Numbered from the stretch's first letter, positions 26,472 to 36,579 are shown. The stretch is 64,000 nt of DNA from Paraburkholderia unamae (GCF_003268775.1 NZ_QLSU01000019.1:62001-126000); one strand, 5' to 3'. The notes: generated by a model from the sequence alone, not told the origin. Numbers and translations: made by a program.

Positions 26472-27349
26472 GCGATGCACTGCTGACACCCGTGCGAACG
26501 CGACAGCCGCTCTGGCGGCATGCGCTGAGCTTCGCGTCGCACTCGCCCAGCCTGACCATCGGTGCGTTGCTGCTGCTCGCGATCTGCGTGCTGGCGATCG
26601 GCGCGCCGTACTTCACGCACAACGATCCGCTCGACATGGTCGGCACTCCGTTTTCCTGGCCCGGCGCGGACCCCGCGTTTCCCCTTGGCACCGACATGAT
26701 GGGACGCGACATGTTCAGCGGCATCGCCTACGGTGCGCGCGTGTCGCTCGAGATCGGCATCGCGGCAGGGTTGCTGGCCACGCTAGCCGGGCTCCTGATC
26801 GGCGCGGTCGCGGGATTCTATGGCGGCCTCGTCGACGATCTGCTGATGCGCATTACCGAGCTGTTCCAGACCATGCCGGCACTGCTTTTCACGATCGTGA
26901 TGGTGGTCGTGCTGCGCCCGAGCGTCGCGACCATCGTGCTCGGCGTCACGCTGACGAACTGGCCGCAGGTCGCCCGCCTCGTGCGGGCGGAAGCGTTGCG
27001 GGTGAGCCGCGCGGAATACGTGCAGGCCGCGATCGTGACCGGTATGCGCCGGCCGCGTATCGTCGCCACGCACGTGCTGCCGAATGTCGCGACCACGGCG
27101 ATCGTGATGATCTCGATCCTTGCCGGCAACGCGATCCTGACCGAGGCCGTGCTGTCGTTCCTCGGGCTCGGCGATCCGAATGTGATCACGTGGGGCAGCA
27201 TGATCGGCTCTGGCCGTGAAGCGCTGCAAACGGCGTGGTACATGACCGCGCTGCCGGGCTTCGCCGTCCTCGTGACCGTGCTGAGCCTGAACCTGATCGG
27301 AAACGGGCTGAACGATCTCGCCAATCCGCATCGCAGGAGGACGCGATGA
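26468..27349 (+). CDS. ABC transporter permease (DppC/OppC type)
   Basis: A 293-residue permease pairing with the preceding one. FPLGTDMMGRDMFSGIAYGARVSLEIG is the family-specific segment before the core TM region, and RAEALRVSRAEYVQAAIVTGMRRPRIVATHVLPN is the EAA coupling loop. It overlaps its neighbours on both sides (ATGA), as in compact dpp/opp operons. Confidence 0.9.
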   Translation: MSDALLTPVRTRQPLWRHALSFASHSPSLTIGALLLLAICVLAIGAPYFTHNDPLDMVGTPFSWPGADPAFPLGTDMMGRDMFSGIAYGARVSLEIGIAAGLLATLAGLLIGAVAGFYGGLVDDLLMRITELFQTMPALLFTIVMVVVLRPSVATIVLGVTLTNWPQVARLVRAEALRVSRAEYVQAAIVTGMRRPRIVATHVLPNVATTAIVMISILAGNAILTEAVLSFLGLGDPNVITWGSMIGSGREALQTAWYMTALPGFAVLVTVLSLNLIGNGLNDLANPHRRRTR

Positions 27350-28359
27350 GCGGCGCGCCTTTGCTCGACGTCGACGGCCTGACCATCGCATTCGACGCAA
27401 GGCGCGGCGGCGCGCCGGCCGTCGATGGCCTGTCGCTGACGATCCATCCGGGCGAAACGCTTGCGCTCGTCGGCGAATCGGGTTGCGGCAAATCGACGAC
27501 CGCGCTCGCGCTGATGGGCCTGCTCGACACGCACCGCGCTCGCGTCGACGCGAACCGCCTGAACTTCGACGGCACCGATCTCTCCGGCCTGCCGGAAGCG
27601 TCGTGGCGGCGGCTGCGCGGCGGCAGCATCGGCATGATCTTTCAGGATCCGCTCGCCGCGCTTAACCCCGTGCGCACGGTTGGACGTCAGATCGGCGAGG
27701 CGCTGCGCCTGCATCGCGGCCTCACGGGTCGCTCGGCACGCAGCGAATCGCTTGAACTGCTGCGTCTCGTCGGCATCCCGGAGCCGGCGCGCCGTATTGA
27801 CGACCATCCACATCGGCTCTCGGGCGGGATGCGCCAGCGGGTGCTCATCGCGATGGCGCTCGCGGGCCAGCCGCGTCTGCTGATCGCCGACGAACCCACC
27901 ACCGCGCTCGACGTGACGATCCAGGCGCAAATTCTTGCGCTCCTGGGCAACTTGCAACAGCAGACAGGCATGGCGCTGCTGCTGATCACGCACGATCTCG
28001 GCGTCGTGGGGCAGCTCGCGCATCGTGTCGCGGTGATGTACGCGGGCCGCAAGATCGAAGAGCGCTCCGTGAGTGAACTGTTCGACGACGCACGCCACCC
28101 GTACACCCAGCGTCTGCTTGCCGCGAGACCGCGTCGCAGCGCAGCGCGCGAGCGCTTGACGGAGATCGCGGGCGCGGTGCCCGCTCCCGGCGCCGTATCC
28201 GGCGGATGCGCGTTCGCGCCGCGCTGCGAGTTCGCCCATGCCGCCTGCCGCGAGGCGGCGCCTGCATGGCGGCCGCTCGGCGTGGGCGGATTCCGCTGCG
28301 TGCTGGAGGACACCAACGCCGTTGCACGCTTGAACGACAGGAGGAGCCATGCTGCTTGA
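27346..28359 (+). CDS. ABC transporter ATP-binding protein (DppD/OppD type)
   Basis: A 337-residue ATPase with Walker A GESGCGKSTTALALMG, Q-loop FQDPLAALNPVRTVG, signature LSGGMRQRVLIAMAL and Walker B LLIADEPTTALDVTIQ, followed by ITHDLGVV. The C-terminal peptide-type extension with Cys-rich GGCAFAPRCEFAHAAC may bind an iron-sulfur cluster as in Dpp ATPases. The start at 27346 is set by ATGA overlap with the permease and GGAGG just upstream. Confidence 0.92.
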   Translation: MSGAPLLDVDGLTIAFDARRGGAPAVDGLSLTIHPGETLALVGESGCGKSTTALALMGLLDTHRARVDANRLNFDGTDLSGLPEASWRRLRGGSIGMIFQDPLAALNPVRTVGRQIGEALRLHRGLTGRSARSESLELLRLVGIPEPARRIDDHPHRLSGGMRQRVLIAMALAGQPRLLIADEPTTALDVTIQAQILALLGNLQQQTGMALLLITHDLGVVGQLAHRVAVMYAGRKIEERSVSELFDDARHPYTQRLLAARPRRSAARERLTEIAGAVPAPGAVSGGCAFAPRCEFAHAACREAAPAWRPLGVGGFRCVLEDTNAVARLNDRRSHAA

Positions 28360-29374
28360 GGTCGATCGCCTGAGCGTGCGATATCACACGCGGCGGGGTG
28401 TGCTCACCGCGATCGACACACTGTCGCTAGGCGTCGCGCGCGGCGAAACCTTGGGGCTCGTCGGCGAGTCCGGCTGCGGTAAGAGTTCGCTCGGCAAAGC
28501 GATCGTACGGCTGCTCGAGCCGGACTCGGGCACCGTGCGTCTTGACGGCGAAGACCTCGGCGCGCTGACCCAGGGACAGCTCCTGCCATGGCGCAGGCGC
28601 ATGCAGATGGTTTTCCAGGACCCTTTGAGCGCCCTCGATCCGCGCAAGACCGTGCGCCGCACGCTGACCCTGCCGCTCGACGTGCATCGCATCGGCACGC
28701 GTACGGAACGGCGCGCGCGGGTCGACGCACTGCTGCATCGCGTGGGTCTCGCGCCTGCGCTCGCAGAGCGCATGCCGCACGAGCTGTCGGGTGGTCAGCG
28801 GCAGCGCGTGAACATCGCGCGTGCGCTGAGTCTGGACCCCGACGTGCTGATCTGCGACGAACCGGTCTCGGCGCTGGACGTGTCTCTACAGGCGCAGGTG
28901 CTGAATCTGCTCGCCGATCTGCAACGCGAAAGCGGAAGTGCCTGCCTTTTCATCAGCCACGATCTTGCAGCGGTTGGCTATCTCGCCGACCGTATCGCGG
29001 TCATGTATCTCGGCCAGATCGTCGAAGTGCTGCCGCGCGAACGCTTGTGGCAGGACGCCTTGCATCCCTACACGCAGCTGCTGATCGCATCGATTCCTGC
29101 GCGTGGCGCGCCGTTGCCGCCGCCTTCCGCGGCCGAGCTGCCGAATCCCTATGCGCCGCCTGCCGGTTGCCGGTTCCAGCAGCGTTGCCCGCACGTCCAG
29201 CCCGTCTGCCGCGAGGCGCCACCCGAACCCGTCACGGTTGACCGTGCGCACGTCGTGTCCTGCCATCTGTATCGCGACGGCGTGCCTGTCGAGCTACCCG
29301 TTCATCGCGCGCCGTTCGCCGTCACAGCCGACACAGCTCGCCAACCCGAAGCGAATAAGGAGTTCTTGAGTTGA
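28349..29374 (+). CDS. ABC transporter ATP-binding protein (DppF/OppF type)
   Basis: A 341-residue second ATPase. It has Walker A GESGCGKSSLGKAIV, Q-loop FQDPLSALDPRKTV, signature LSGGQRQRVNIARAL, Walker B LICDEPVSALDVSLQ, and the oligopeptide C-terminal Cys motif GCRFQQRCPHVQPVC. GGAGG upstream supports the ATG at 28349, which overlaps the OppD-type gene. It completes the ATPase heterodimer of the importer. Confidence 0.92.
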   Translation: MLLEVDRLSVRYHTRRGVLTAIDTLSLGVARGETLGLVGESGCGKSSLGKAIVRLLEPDSGTVRLDGEDLGALTQGQLLPWRRRMQMVFQDPLSALDPRKTVRRTLTLPLDVHRIGTRTERRARVDALLHRVGLAPALAERMPHELSGGQRQRVNIARALSLDPDVLICDEPVSALDVSLQAQVLNLLADLQRESGSACLFISHDLAAVGYLADRIAVMYLGQIVEVLPRERLWQDALHPYTQLLIASIPARGAPLPPPSAAELPNPYAPPAGCRFQQRCPHVQPVCREAPPEPVTVDRAHVVSCHLYRDGVPVELPVHRAPFAVTADTARQPEANKEFLS

Positions 29375-30987
29375 TCACCCGTCGTCAGTTCTTTCAGATG
29401 GCCGCATCCGCCGCTGCCAGCCCGTTGCTGCCAGGCGTCTCGCTTGCCGCGCAGGAAGGCGCATCGGTCCCGGCGACCGGTTCGCAGACGAACGTGCTGC
29501 AGGCAGTGATCGTGCCGGAGCCGGCGGGCTGGGTGGCAGGACTCAATATCTCGAATCCGGCCGTGATCGTCTCCGTGAACCTGTTCGATGGGCTCGTCAC
29601 CTACGATGATGCGTTCCGGCCGGTGCCGCAGCTCGCGCAGTCGTGGGAAGAGTCGGCGGATCACCGCACCATCACGTTTCATCTGCGCAAGGACGTCAAA
29701 TGGCACGACGGCCATCCGTTCACGTCGGCGGATGTGCAGTATTCGCTGATGGAGGTGACGAAGCGCATTCATCCGCGCGGCGGCGCGACCTTCGCGACGC
29801 TCGATGCCGTCGATACGCCCGACGACCATACGGCCGTGTTCCGTTTTTCGTCGCCGGTTCCGGCCGTGTGGTCGGCATTGGGCGGCTACGAGACGCAGAT
29901 CCTGCCGAAGCATCTGTATGCGGGCAGCCAGCCGCTGACGAATCCGCTCAACGCGCATCCGGTGGGTAACGGGCCGTACGTGTTCAAGGAGTGGGTGCGC
30001 GGCAACTACGTGGTGCTCGAGCGCAATCCGGACTACTGGGACAAGGCGAATCAGCCGCATTTCGCGCGCATCGTGTTTCGCATCATCCCGGACGAAGGCA
30101 CACGGCTCACTGCGCTGCAATCCGGCGATCTGCGCTATGCGCCGACCGACGCCGTCTCGCTGCCCGACCTCGCGCGGCTGCGGACCGACCCGCGCTTCGT
30201 CGTATCGAGCCATGTGTTCGATGGCGTCGCGCCGATCTCGTTTCTGGATTTCAACCTGCGGCGCAAGCCGTTTCAGGACCTGCGGGTGCGCCAGGCGTTC
30301 GCGCATGCGATCAACCGCGACACCCTCGCAAGAGTGGTCTGGTATGGCCTCGCGAAGCCGGCGGAAGGCCCGATTCCGAGCTATCAGACGCGCTTTTTCA
30401 AGCCGGGTCTGCCGCAGTACGCGTACGACCCGGCGAAGGCGGAGGCCCTGCTCGATGCGGCCGGATTGCGGCGCGGGGAGGGTGGCGTTCGACTGCGCGT
30501 GAACAACCTGCCGCTGCCCTTCGGCAACCAGTACGTGCTGACCGCCCAGTTCATCCAGCAGCAACTGCGCCATATCGGCGTCGAGCTCGAACTCGTGCCC
30601 ACTGATGTCCCGACTTTCAACCGCCGCGTCTACGCCGACTACGACTTCGACACGACGATCAACTGGTACGCGGCGTTTGCCGATCCGCAGCTGGGCGTGA
30701 CGCGCCGCTACTGGACGAAGGCGATCAAGCCCGGTTCGACGTCGAGCAACGCAACCGGCTATTCGACGCCCGAAATGGACCGGGCGATCGAGGGCCTCGT
30801 GAGCGTCAGCGATCCGGTCGCGCGCAAACCGTTCATCGATCAGTTGCAGCAAATCGCTCAGGAGCAGGTGCCGTCGGTCAATCTGCTCGAACTGCATTTC
30901 TACGCGATTCATGCGGCAAGCCTCGGGGGCTTCAGCAATACGCCGATGGGCGCGTACTCGTCGCTCGCATCGGTACGCAACACCTGA
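29371..30987 (+). CDS. Second ABC substrate-binding protein, family 5
   Basis: A 538-residue receptor paralogous to the one at 23843 (shared QSWEESADHRTITFHLRKDVKWHDG and VGNGPYVFKEWVRGNYVVLERNPDYWDK). It starts with TTG in a TTGA overlap with the ATPase gene and has a Tat-like signal TRRQFFQMAASAAAS. Two receptors in one operon for a single permease pair suggest a wider ligand range or different affinities. Confidence 0.88.
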   Translation: MITRRQFFQMAASAAASPLLPGVSLAAQEGASVPATGSQTNVLQAVIVPEPAGWVAGLNISNPAVIVSVNLFDGLVTYDDAFRPVPQLAQSWEESADHRTITFHLRKDVKWHDGHPFTSADVQYSLMEVTKRIHPRGGATFATLDAVDTPDDHTAVFRFSSPVPAVWSALGGYETQILPKHLYAGSQPLTNPLNAHPVGNGPYVFKEWVRGNYVVLERNPDYWDKANQPHFARIVFRIIPDEGTRLTALQSGDLRYAPTDAVSLPDLARLRTDPRFVVSSHVFDGVAPISFLDFNLRRKPFQDLRVRQAFAHAINRDTLARVVWYGLAKPAEGPIPSYQTRFFKPGLPQYAYDPAKAEALLDAAGLRRGEGGVRLRVNNLPLPFGNQYVLTAQFIQQQLRHIGVELELVPTDVPTFNRRVYADYDFDTTINWYAAFADPQLGVTRRYWTKAIKPGSTSSNATGYSTPEMDRAIEGLVSVSDPVARKPFIDQLQQIAQEQVPSVNLLELHFYAIHAASLGGFSNTPMGAYSSLASVRNT

Positions 30988-31019
30988 TCGCTTTTTTCTC
31001 CATTTCTTCATAGCGCTCC

Positions 31020-32177
31020 ATGTCCACTCAGTCCTCCGCCGGATTTCACGATAGCCCGCTGTCACGGGCGCTTTCGCAGCCGCTGATGCTCGGGCTGTTC
31101 CTGCCGATCCAGAGCGGCGGCTGGTCGATGTCGACGCTGCCGCGCACGACAGACTGGACCTTCGACTACAACGCCCGCCTCACGCGCAAGGCGGAAGATC
31201 TCGGCTTCGATCTGGTCTTCGGGCTTGCGCAGTGGCTCGGCAAGGACGGCCACGGCGGCGTCACGCGCTACCGGCGCGAATCGCTCGACTCTTTCATCAC
31301 GATCGCGTCGCTCGCGGCCATCACGAGCCGCATCCTGCTCGTGTCGACGCTGCACATTCTCTACGGCGGCTGGCACCCCCTGCATCTGGCAAAGTTCGGT
31401 GCGACGCTCGATCACATCTCCGGCGGACGCTGGGGCCTCAACATGGTGACCGGCCATTCGATCGACGAAGCGGAGATGTTCGGCCGCGAAGGCCATTTTG
31501 AACACGACCTGCGCTACGAGATGGCAAGCGAGTTCATCGACGTGATGCAGCAGCTCTGGTCGTCCGAAGCGAACCTCACGTTCGACGGCAGGTGGTATCG
31601 CACGCGCAACGCATTCGTGTCGCCGAAGCCGCGTTTCGGGCGGCCAGTGCTTGTGAACGCGACCAGCTCGCCCGCCGGCGTCGCGTACGCGGCGAAGCAC
31701 TCCGACCTGATTTTCATCACGAGCTCCGCGGGCGCGCAGATCGACGCGGCGCTCGAAGTGCTGCCCGCCCACACCGCCCAGGTTCGCGCAGCGGCCGAAG
31801 CCGAGCGCCGCACGGTTCGCACGCTGATCAATCCGACCATCGTCTGCCGGCCCACAGAAAAGGAAGCGCTCGCGTATTACGACGCGATCGTATCGCATGC
31901 CGACTTCGGCGCCGTAGACGGCTTCACCGGGCGTCGCAGCGATGCGAAAGCGTGGAAGGGCCATCAGCGCGAGCAGCGCGTGCTCGGCGGCAACATCCAG
32001 ATCATCGGTTCGCCCGAGCGTGTGGTCGACGATCTGCTGAGGTTGAAAGCGGCCGGCATCGACGGTGTGCAGCTCACGTTCTTCGATTTCGAGCCTGACC
32101 TCGCGTACTTCGGCGAGGCGGTGCTGCCGCTTCTGGAGCAGGCTGGCCTCAGGGTGCGTGTGCCGGCCGCAGATTGA
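31020..32177 (+). CDS. SfnG-like flavin-dependent monooxygenase (LLM class)
   Basis: A 385-residue bacterial-luciferase-like enzyme. LMLGLFLPIQSGGWSMSTLPRTTDWTFDYNARLTRKAEDLGFDLVFGLAQWLG and ISGGRWGLNMVTGHSIDEAEMFG are close to the dimethylsulfone monooxygenase SfnG/alkanesulfonate monooxygenase SsuD branch. Such enzymes use reduced FMN from a separate reductase and O2 to cleave C-S bonds. It begins 32 bp after the second receptor. I infer that it desulfurises the imported compound or a sulfone; no FMN reductase gene is seen nearby. Confidence 0.8.
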   Translation: MSTQSSAGFHDSPLSRALSQPLMLGLFLPIQSGGWSMSTLPRTTDWTFDYNARLTRKAEDLGFDLVFGLAQWLGKDGHGGVTRYRRESLDSFITIASLAAITSRILLVSTLHILYGGWHPLHLAKFGATLDHISGGRWGLNMVTGHSIDEAEMFGREGHFEHDLRYEMASEFIDVMQQLWSSEANLTFDGRWYRTRNAFVSPKPRFGRPVLVNATSSPAGVAYAAKHSDLIFITSSAGAQIDAALEVLPAHTAQVRAAAEAERRTVRTLINPTIVCRPTEKEALAYYDAIVSHADFGAVDGFTGRRSDAKAWKGHQREQRVLGGNIQIIGSPERVVDDLLRLKAAGIDGVQLTFFDFEPDLAYFGEAVLPLLEQAGLRVRVPAAD

Positions 32178-32234
32178 GCGCTACCGCGCAGACCTTCATA
32201 GATGCACTTCAGCGATTTCAAGGGAGCAGTACAG

Positions 32235-33458
32235 ATGGGAACGATCGATTCGACACTGGCCGATGACCTGACCACCGGCACGGCAGAACCCGGTTCGCTC
32301 GCCGTGCGCGAACTCGTCGCGGCGCTCGCGGCCGGCGCGCAGGCGCGTGACCGCGACGAAGCGGATACCTCCGACGCGATCGCACTGGCGCGTGCCGCGC
32401 GACTGGGCGTGTTCCGTGTGCCGAAGGCCGAAGGGGGCGCGGGAGCCACGCTGCCGCAGCTCTACGAGCTGGTGCTGGATCTCGCGGAGGCCGACTCCAA
32501 CATTCCGCACATCCTGCGCAACCACTTCGCGTTCGTCGAAAAGGCGCTGCGTGCGCGGCATCTGCCGCAGTACCAGCGCTGGCTCCAGCACGTGCGGCGC
32601 CACGAACTGTTCGGCCTCGGCGCTAGCGAGCTGGGCACGCAGAACATTGGCGACGGCGACGGCAACACGCGGCTGCAACCGGACGGCGACGCGTTCAGAC
32701 TAAGCGGCACCAAGTACTACAGCACCGGCAACCTGTACTTCGATCACATCATCGTCAATGCGAAGACGCCGGATGGTCGCTTCGTCGGCGCGCGGGTGTC
32801 GGTGCGCCAGCCTGGTGTCGACGTGCGCGACGACTGGGACGGCATCGGCCAGCGCCAGACAGCAAGCGGCACGACAGTATTCAACGACGTGCACGTCGCG
32901 GCCGAGGATGTCCTCGTGCTTGCAGACGACGTGAAGCTCCCGCAACAGGCGACCTTCGCCCAGCTCTACCTGACGACGATCATCGCGGGCATCCTGCGAC
33001 GGATTGCAAAAGACGCGGTTCGTCTCGTCCAGCAGCGCGAACGCAACTATTACCACGCGGTCGCATCGCGTCCCGCCGACGATCCACTGTTGCAGGAAGC
33101 CGTTGGCGAGCTGCAAAGCGCGGCGTTCGTGGCGGAAGCGGCGGTGCTGAACGCGGCGGCCGTGCTCGGCGACGCATTCGACAGCGCGCTCGCCGGCCAG
33201 CCCAACGACGCACTTTTCGTGGAAGCCGCGCTGCGCAGCGCGAAGGCGAAGGTGGTGGTGGATCAGCTCGCGCTCCAGGCGGCCACGCGGCTCTTCGACG
33301 TGGGAGGTGCGTCGGCGGCAAAGCAGGCCGCGCAGTTGGACCGTCATTGGCGCAACATCCGCACGATCGCGTCGCACAACCCGGGGCTGTATAAGGCGAG
33401 AGCGATCGGCAATCACGCGATCAACGGCGTGCCGCTGCCAACGGCTGCGTTCTTCTGA
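32235..33458 (+). CDS. Acyl-CoA dehydrogenase-like flavin monooxygenase (DszC/SfnB type)
   Basis: A 407-residue protein with the acyl-CoA dehydrogenase fold but features of sulfur-compound monooxygenases: VPKAEGGAGATLPQLYELVLDLAEADSNIPHILRNHFAFVEKAL, FRLSGTKYYSTGNLYFDHIIVNA, and a C-terminal TRLFDVGGASAAKQAAQLDRHWRNIRTIASHNPGLYKARAIG as in DszC/SfnB, where the dehydrogenase catalytic Glu is absent. ATG 32235 is preferred to 32202 because GGGAG precedes it. It probably oxidises a sulfide or sulfoxide with FMNH2 or FADH2. Confidence 0.8.
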   Translation: MGTIDSTLADDLTTGTAEPGSLAVRELVAALAAGAQARDRDEADTSDAIALARAARLGVFRVPKAEGGAGATLPQLYELVLDLAEADSNIPHILRNHFAFVEKALRARHLPQYQRWLQHVRRHELFGLGASELGTQNIGDGDGNTRLQPDGDAFRLSGTKYYSTGNLYFDHIIVNAKTPDGRFVGARVSVRQPGVDVRDDWDGIGQRQTASGTTVFNDVHVAAEDVLVLADDVKLPQQATFAQLYLTTIIAGILRRIAKDAVRLVQQRERNYYHAVASRPADDPLLQEAVGELQSAAFVAEAAVLNAAAVLGDAFDSALAGQPNDALFVEAALRSAKAKVVVDQLALQAATRLFDVGGASAAKQAAQLDRHWRNIRTIASHNPGLYKARAIGNHAINGVPLPTAAFF

Positions 33459-33524
33459 ACGATCGGTTCGATCGGTTCGATTGGCTCCATCAACTCCATC
33501 TCGCCAGATCCTGTTCTGCTCACC

Positions 33525-35189
33525 ATGACTCAAACGACTTTTCCGCTGATCGCGCCGTCTGCGTTGCGCGACGCGCTTGCCGCAAAGCGCGAACTCGCCA
33601 TTCTCGATGTGCGCGAAGAAGGCGTGTCCGCGCGTCGCCGCCTGTTTTATTCGTCGATTGCGCCGGTAGGACGGCTCGGTCTCCTCGTCGGGCAACTCGT
33701 GCCGCGCCGCGATACGCCCATCGTGCTCGTCGATGAAGCCGGCGAGTACACCGCGCGCGCCGCAGCGCAGCTTGCCCGCTTCGGCTACACGGACGTTTCG
33801 ATTCTCGAAGGCGGCGTAAGCGGCTGGGAAGCCTCCGGCTTCGAAGTGTTCAGCGGCACCAATGTGCCCGGTAAGGCGTTCGGCGAAGCGATCGAACACC
33901 GGCTCGCGACGCCCAATATCGATGCGTTTACGCTCAGGCGTCTGCTGGATTCGGGCGAGGATCTGGTAGTGCTCGACAGCCGTCCGTTCCCCGAATATCA
34001 GACCATGAACATTCCTGGCGGCATCGAATGCGCGGGGGCCGAACTCGTGTACCGCGCGCTGGCCGCCGCGCCGTCGCCCGACACGCTGATCGTGGTGAAC
34101 TGCGCAGGCCGTACGCGCAGCATCCTTGGCGCGCAGTCGCTCGTGAATGCTGGCATCCCCAATCCGGTGGCGGCATTGACGGGCGGATCGATGTCCTGGC
34201 TGCTGGAAGGGCTCGAACTCGAACGCGGCCAGATTCGAACCGCGCCGCGCCCGGACGACGCGACGCTCGCCGATGCGCGAGCCCTCGCGCAACGCGCTGC
34301 GAAGCGGGCCGGCGTGATCGAGATCGACCACACGACGCTCGCTGGCTTCGAGCGCGAGGCGGCGACGCAGACGCTCTATCGTTTCGACGTGCGCAGCCCG
34401 CTGGAATACGAAGCGGGTCACCGCGCGGGCTGGAGGTCGGCGCCCGGCGGACAACTCGTGCAGGCGACCGACGAGTACGTGGGCACGCTGCATTCGCGCG
34501 TGGTGCTCTCCGACGACGACGGCGTACGGGCGCGCATGACGGCATCCTGGCTCGTGCAACTCGGCTATCTGCACGTGTTCGTGCTGACCGGAGACGACAC
34601 CACGGTCGATTTCGAAAGCGGGCCCGAGGCGCCGGTGATTTTCCGCACGCCGGAGCGCGCACGATGGATCGAGGCAGACCACCTCGCACAGGCGCTGGAG
34701 GCGGGCACCGCGCAGGTCGTCGACGTGGACAGCAGTCTCGCGTTTCGTCGCGCGCATATTTCGGGTGCGCGCTTCGTGGCGGCGAGCGCACTCGAAGCCG
34801 TGCTCGAGCGGATCGACGATCCGTCACGCCAGCTCGTCATCACATCGGGCGACGGCGTCCTCGCGGGTCTGCTCGCTGCCCAATTGCGCGGCCGTCGTGA
34901 AGGGGTCGCGGCGCTGCTGGGCGGAACGCAGCGCTGGCTCGCGCTCGGTCTTGCGCAAGCCACCGGCGACGCAGGGAATCTGACCGGCGACGACGATGCC
35001 TGGTACAGCCCCTATCACTATGCACCCGACGAGTCCGCGAAGCAGATGCGTGGCTATCTCGCATGGGAGTTGCAGCTCGTCGAGCAGGTCGAACGCGACC
35101 GGATTGCGTCGATCGATGTGATCGACTTCGGCACACCGACCCAAGCGCGCAGCGAGGCGCGGCTCACGGCCCTGCGCGGCACGGTATGA
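33525..35189 (+). CDS. Four-domain rhodanese-like sulfurtransferase
   Basis: A 554-residue protein of four tandem rhodanese domains (about 1-115, 128-235, 265-380, 385-500). Only the second has the active loop with Cys193, VVNCAGRTRSILGAQ; the matching loops in the others read VLVDEAGEYTARA, VVLSDDDGVRARM and VITSGDGVLAGL and lack Cys. The protein lacks a signal peptide. It may carry persulfide sulfur released by the monooxygenases, with the inactive domains as scaffold. A paralogue of the same design closes the operon at 39368. Confidence 0.85.
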   Translation: MTQTTFPLIAPSALRDALAAKRELAILDVREEGVSARRRLFYSSIAPVGRLGLLVGQLVPRRDTPIVLVDEAGEYTARAAAQLARFGYTDVSILEGGVSGWEASGFEVFSGTNVPGKAFGEAIEHRLATPNIDAFTLRRLLDSGEDLVVLDSRPFPEYQTMNIPGGIECAGAELVYRALAAAPSPDTLIVVNCAGRTRSILGAQSLVNAGIPNPVAALTGGSMSWLLEGLELERGQIRTAPRPDDATLADARALAQRAAKRAGVIEIDHTTLAGFEREAATQTLYRFDVRSPLEYEAGHRAGWRSAPGGQLVQATDEYVGTLHSRVVLSDDDGVRARMTASWLVQLGYLHVFVLTGDDTTVDFESGPEAPVIFRTPERARWIEADHLAQALEAGTAQVVDVDSSLAFRRAHISGARFVAASALEAVLERIDDPSRQLVITSGDGVLAGLLAAQLRGRREGVAALLGGTQRWLALGLAQATGDAGNLTGDDDAWYSPYHYAPDESAKQMRGYLAWELQLVEQVERDRIASIDVIDFGTPTQARSEARLTALRGTV

Positions 35190-35226
35190 GCGACACACCC
35201 GGGCTCGATTGCACAGGAACGCGATC

Positions 35227-36579
35227 ATGACTGCGCCACGCAGATTGCATCTGAATACCAATGTCACAGGAACGGGCCGACACCCTGCGGGGTGGCGAAC
35301 GCTCGACAATCCGAAGTCGATCATCGACCTCGGGTTCTTCACGGAGATCGCCCGGATCGCGGAGAGAGGCAAGCTGGATGCCGTGTTCCTGTCCGACGCG
35401 CTGGCGCTGCGCGGTCACGCGCACGGGCCGGCACAATCGCTCGAACCGACTGTGCTGCTGACTGCGCTCGCGGGCGTGACGCGGCACGTTGGTCTGATCG
35501 GCACTGCGTCGACTACCTTCAACGATCCGTTCAATCTTGCGCGCCGGTTCGCATCGGTGGATCACCTGAGTGCCGGGCGCGTCGCATGGAACGCGGTGAC
35601 GACTTACGACCCGGACGCGGCGGCGAATTTCAGCATCGCCCAGCCGCTCGACAAGGACGCGCGCTATGCACGCGCGGAGGAATTCGTCGAGGTGGTGGTT
35701 AAGCTGTGGGACAGTTGGGAAGACGACGCGTTGATCGCCGACCGGGCGAGCGGCCGCTATGCGGACCCCACACGCGTTCACGCCATCGCGCATCGAGGCG
35801 CGCACTTCCAGGTGGATGGGCCGCTGAACCTGCCGCGCAGCCCGCAGGGGCGACCCGTGCTGGTGCAGGCAGGCGGTTCCGAAGCGGGCGTTGCACTGGC
35901 CGCGCGCCACGCCGACGCGGTGTTCACCGCGCAGACCACGCTCGACGGCGCGCAGGCGTTCTATCGCGACATCAAGGCCCGTGCGGCCGCCCATGGTCGC
36001 GAGCCGGATCAGCTACTGGTGCTGCCGGGCCTCTATCCGGTGATAGGCGGCACGCTGGCCGAGGCGCGCGCGCGCAAAGCGGAGATGGACGCGCTGCTCG
36101 ACCGCAGTTTGGAACTCAACAAGTTCGCGCGCGCGCTCGGGCTCGACGCCGCGGATCTACAACTCGACGCGCCGCTGCCTTACACACGTATCGACGAGGG
36201 CAACAGCACCGACGTTTCGCGCGGCTTCATCCGCGCCACGGTGTTGCTGGCCCAGAGCGAGAACCTGACCGTTCGCGATCTGCTCGACCGCAATCCCGGC
36301 GCGCACCGGATGGTGGTCGGCACGCCCGAGACCATCGCTAACGACATCGCGCGCTGGTTCGATGCTCGTGCGGCAGACGGTTTCAACCTCAATGCCGACG
36401 TGTTCCCGTCGGGCCTCGCGGACTTCGTCAATCACGTCGTGCCATTGCTCCAGCGCAAGGGCATATTCCGGCGAGACTACGAAGGCGCCACGCTGCGCAA
36501 GCACTACGGCCTGCCGCGGCCATCGAGCCGCTATGCGCAAGAGGCGCTAGCCGCGGAATCGGTCAACGCCGAGACCTGA
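35227..36579 (+). CDS. LLM class flavin monooxygenase (NtaA/SnaA/DszA family)
   Basis: A 450-residue FMN-dependent enzyme. RRLHLNTNVTGTGRHPAGWR, AQSLEPTVLLTALAGVTRHVGLIGTASTTFNDPFNLARRFASVDHLSAGRVAWNAVTT and RPVLVQAGGSEAGVALAARHADAVFTAQ are clear NtaA/DszA-family segments. Relatives oxidise nitrilotriacetate, dibenzothiophene sulfone or similar. AGGA 9 bases before ATG 35227 fixes the start. It follows the rhodanese by 37 bp in the same operon and would be the second C-S cleaving oxygenase. Confidence 0.85.
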   Translation: MTAPRRLHLNTNVTGTGRHPAGWRTLDNPKSIIDLGFFTEIARIAERGKLDAVFLSDALALRGHAHGPAQSLEPTVLLTALAGVTRHVGLIGTASTTFNDPFNLARRFASVDHLSAGRVAWNAVTTYDPDAAANFSIAQPLDKDARYARAEEFVEVVVKLWDSWEDDALIADRASGRYADPTRVHAIAHRGAHFQVDGPLNLPRSPQGRPVLVQAGGSEAGVALAARHADAVFTAQTTLDGAQAFYRDIKARAAAHGREPDQLLVLPGLYPVIGGTLAEARARKAEMDALLDRSLELNKFARALGLDAADLQLDAPLPYTRIDEGNSTDVSRGFIRATVLLAQSENLTVRDLLDRNPGAHRMVVGTPETIANDIARWFDARAADGFNLNADVFPSGLADFVNHVVPLLQRKGIFRRDYEGATLRKHYGLPRPSSRYAQEALAAESVNAET

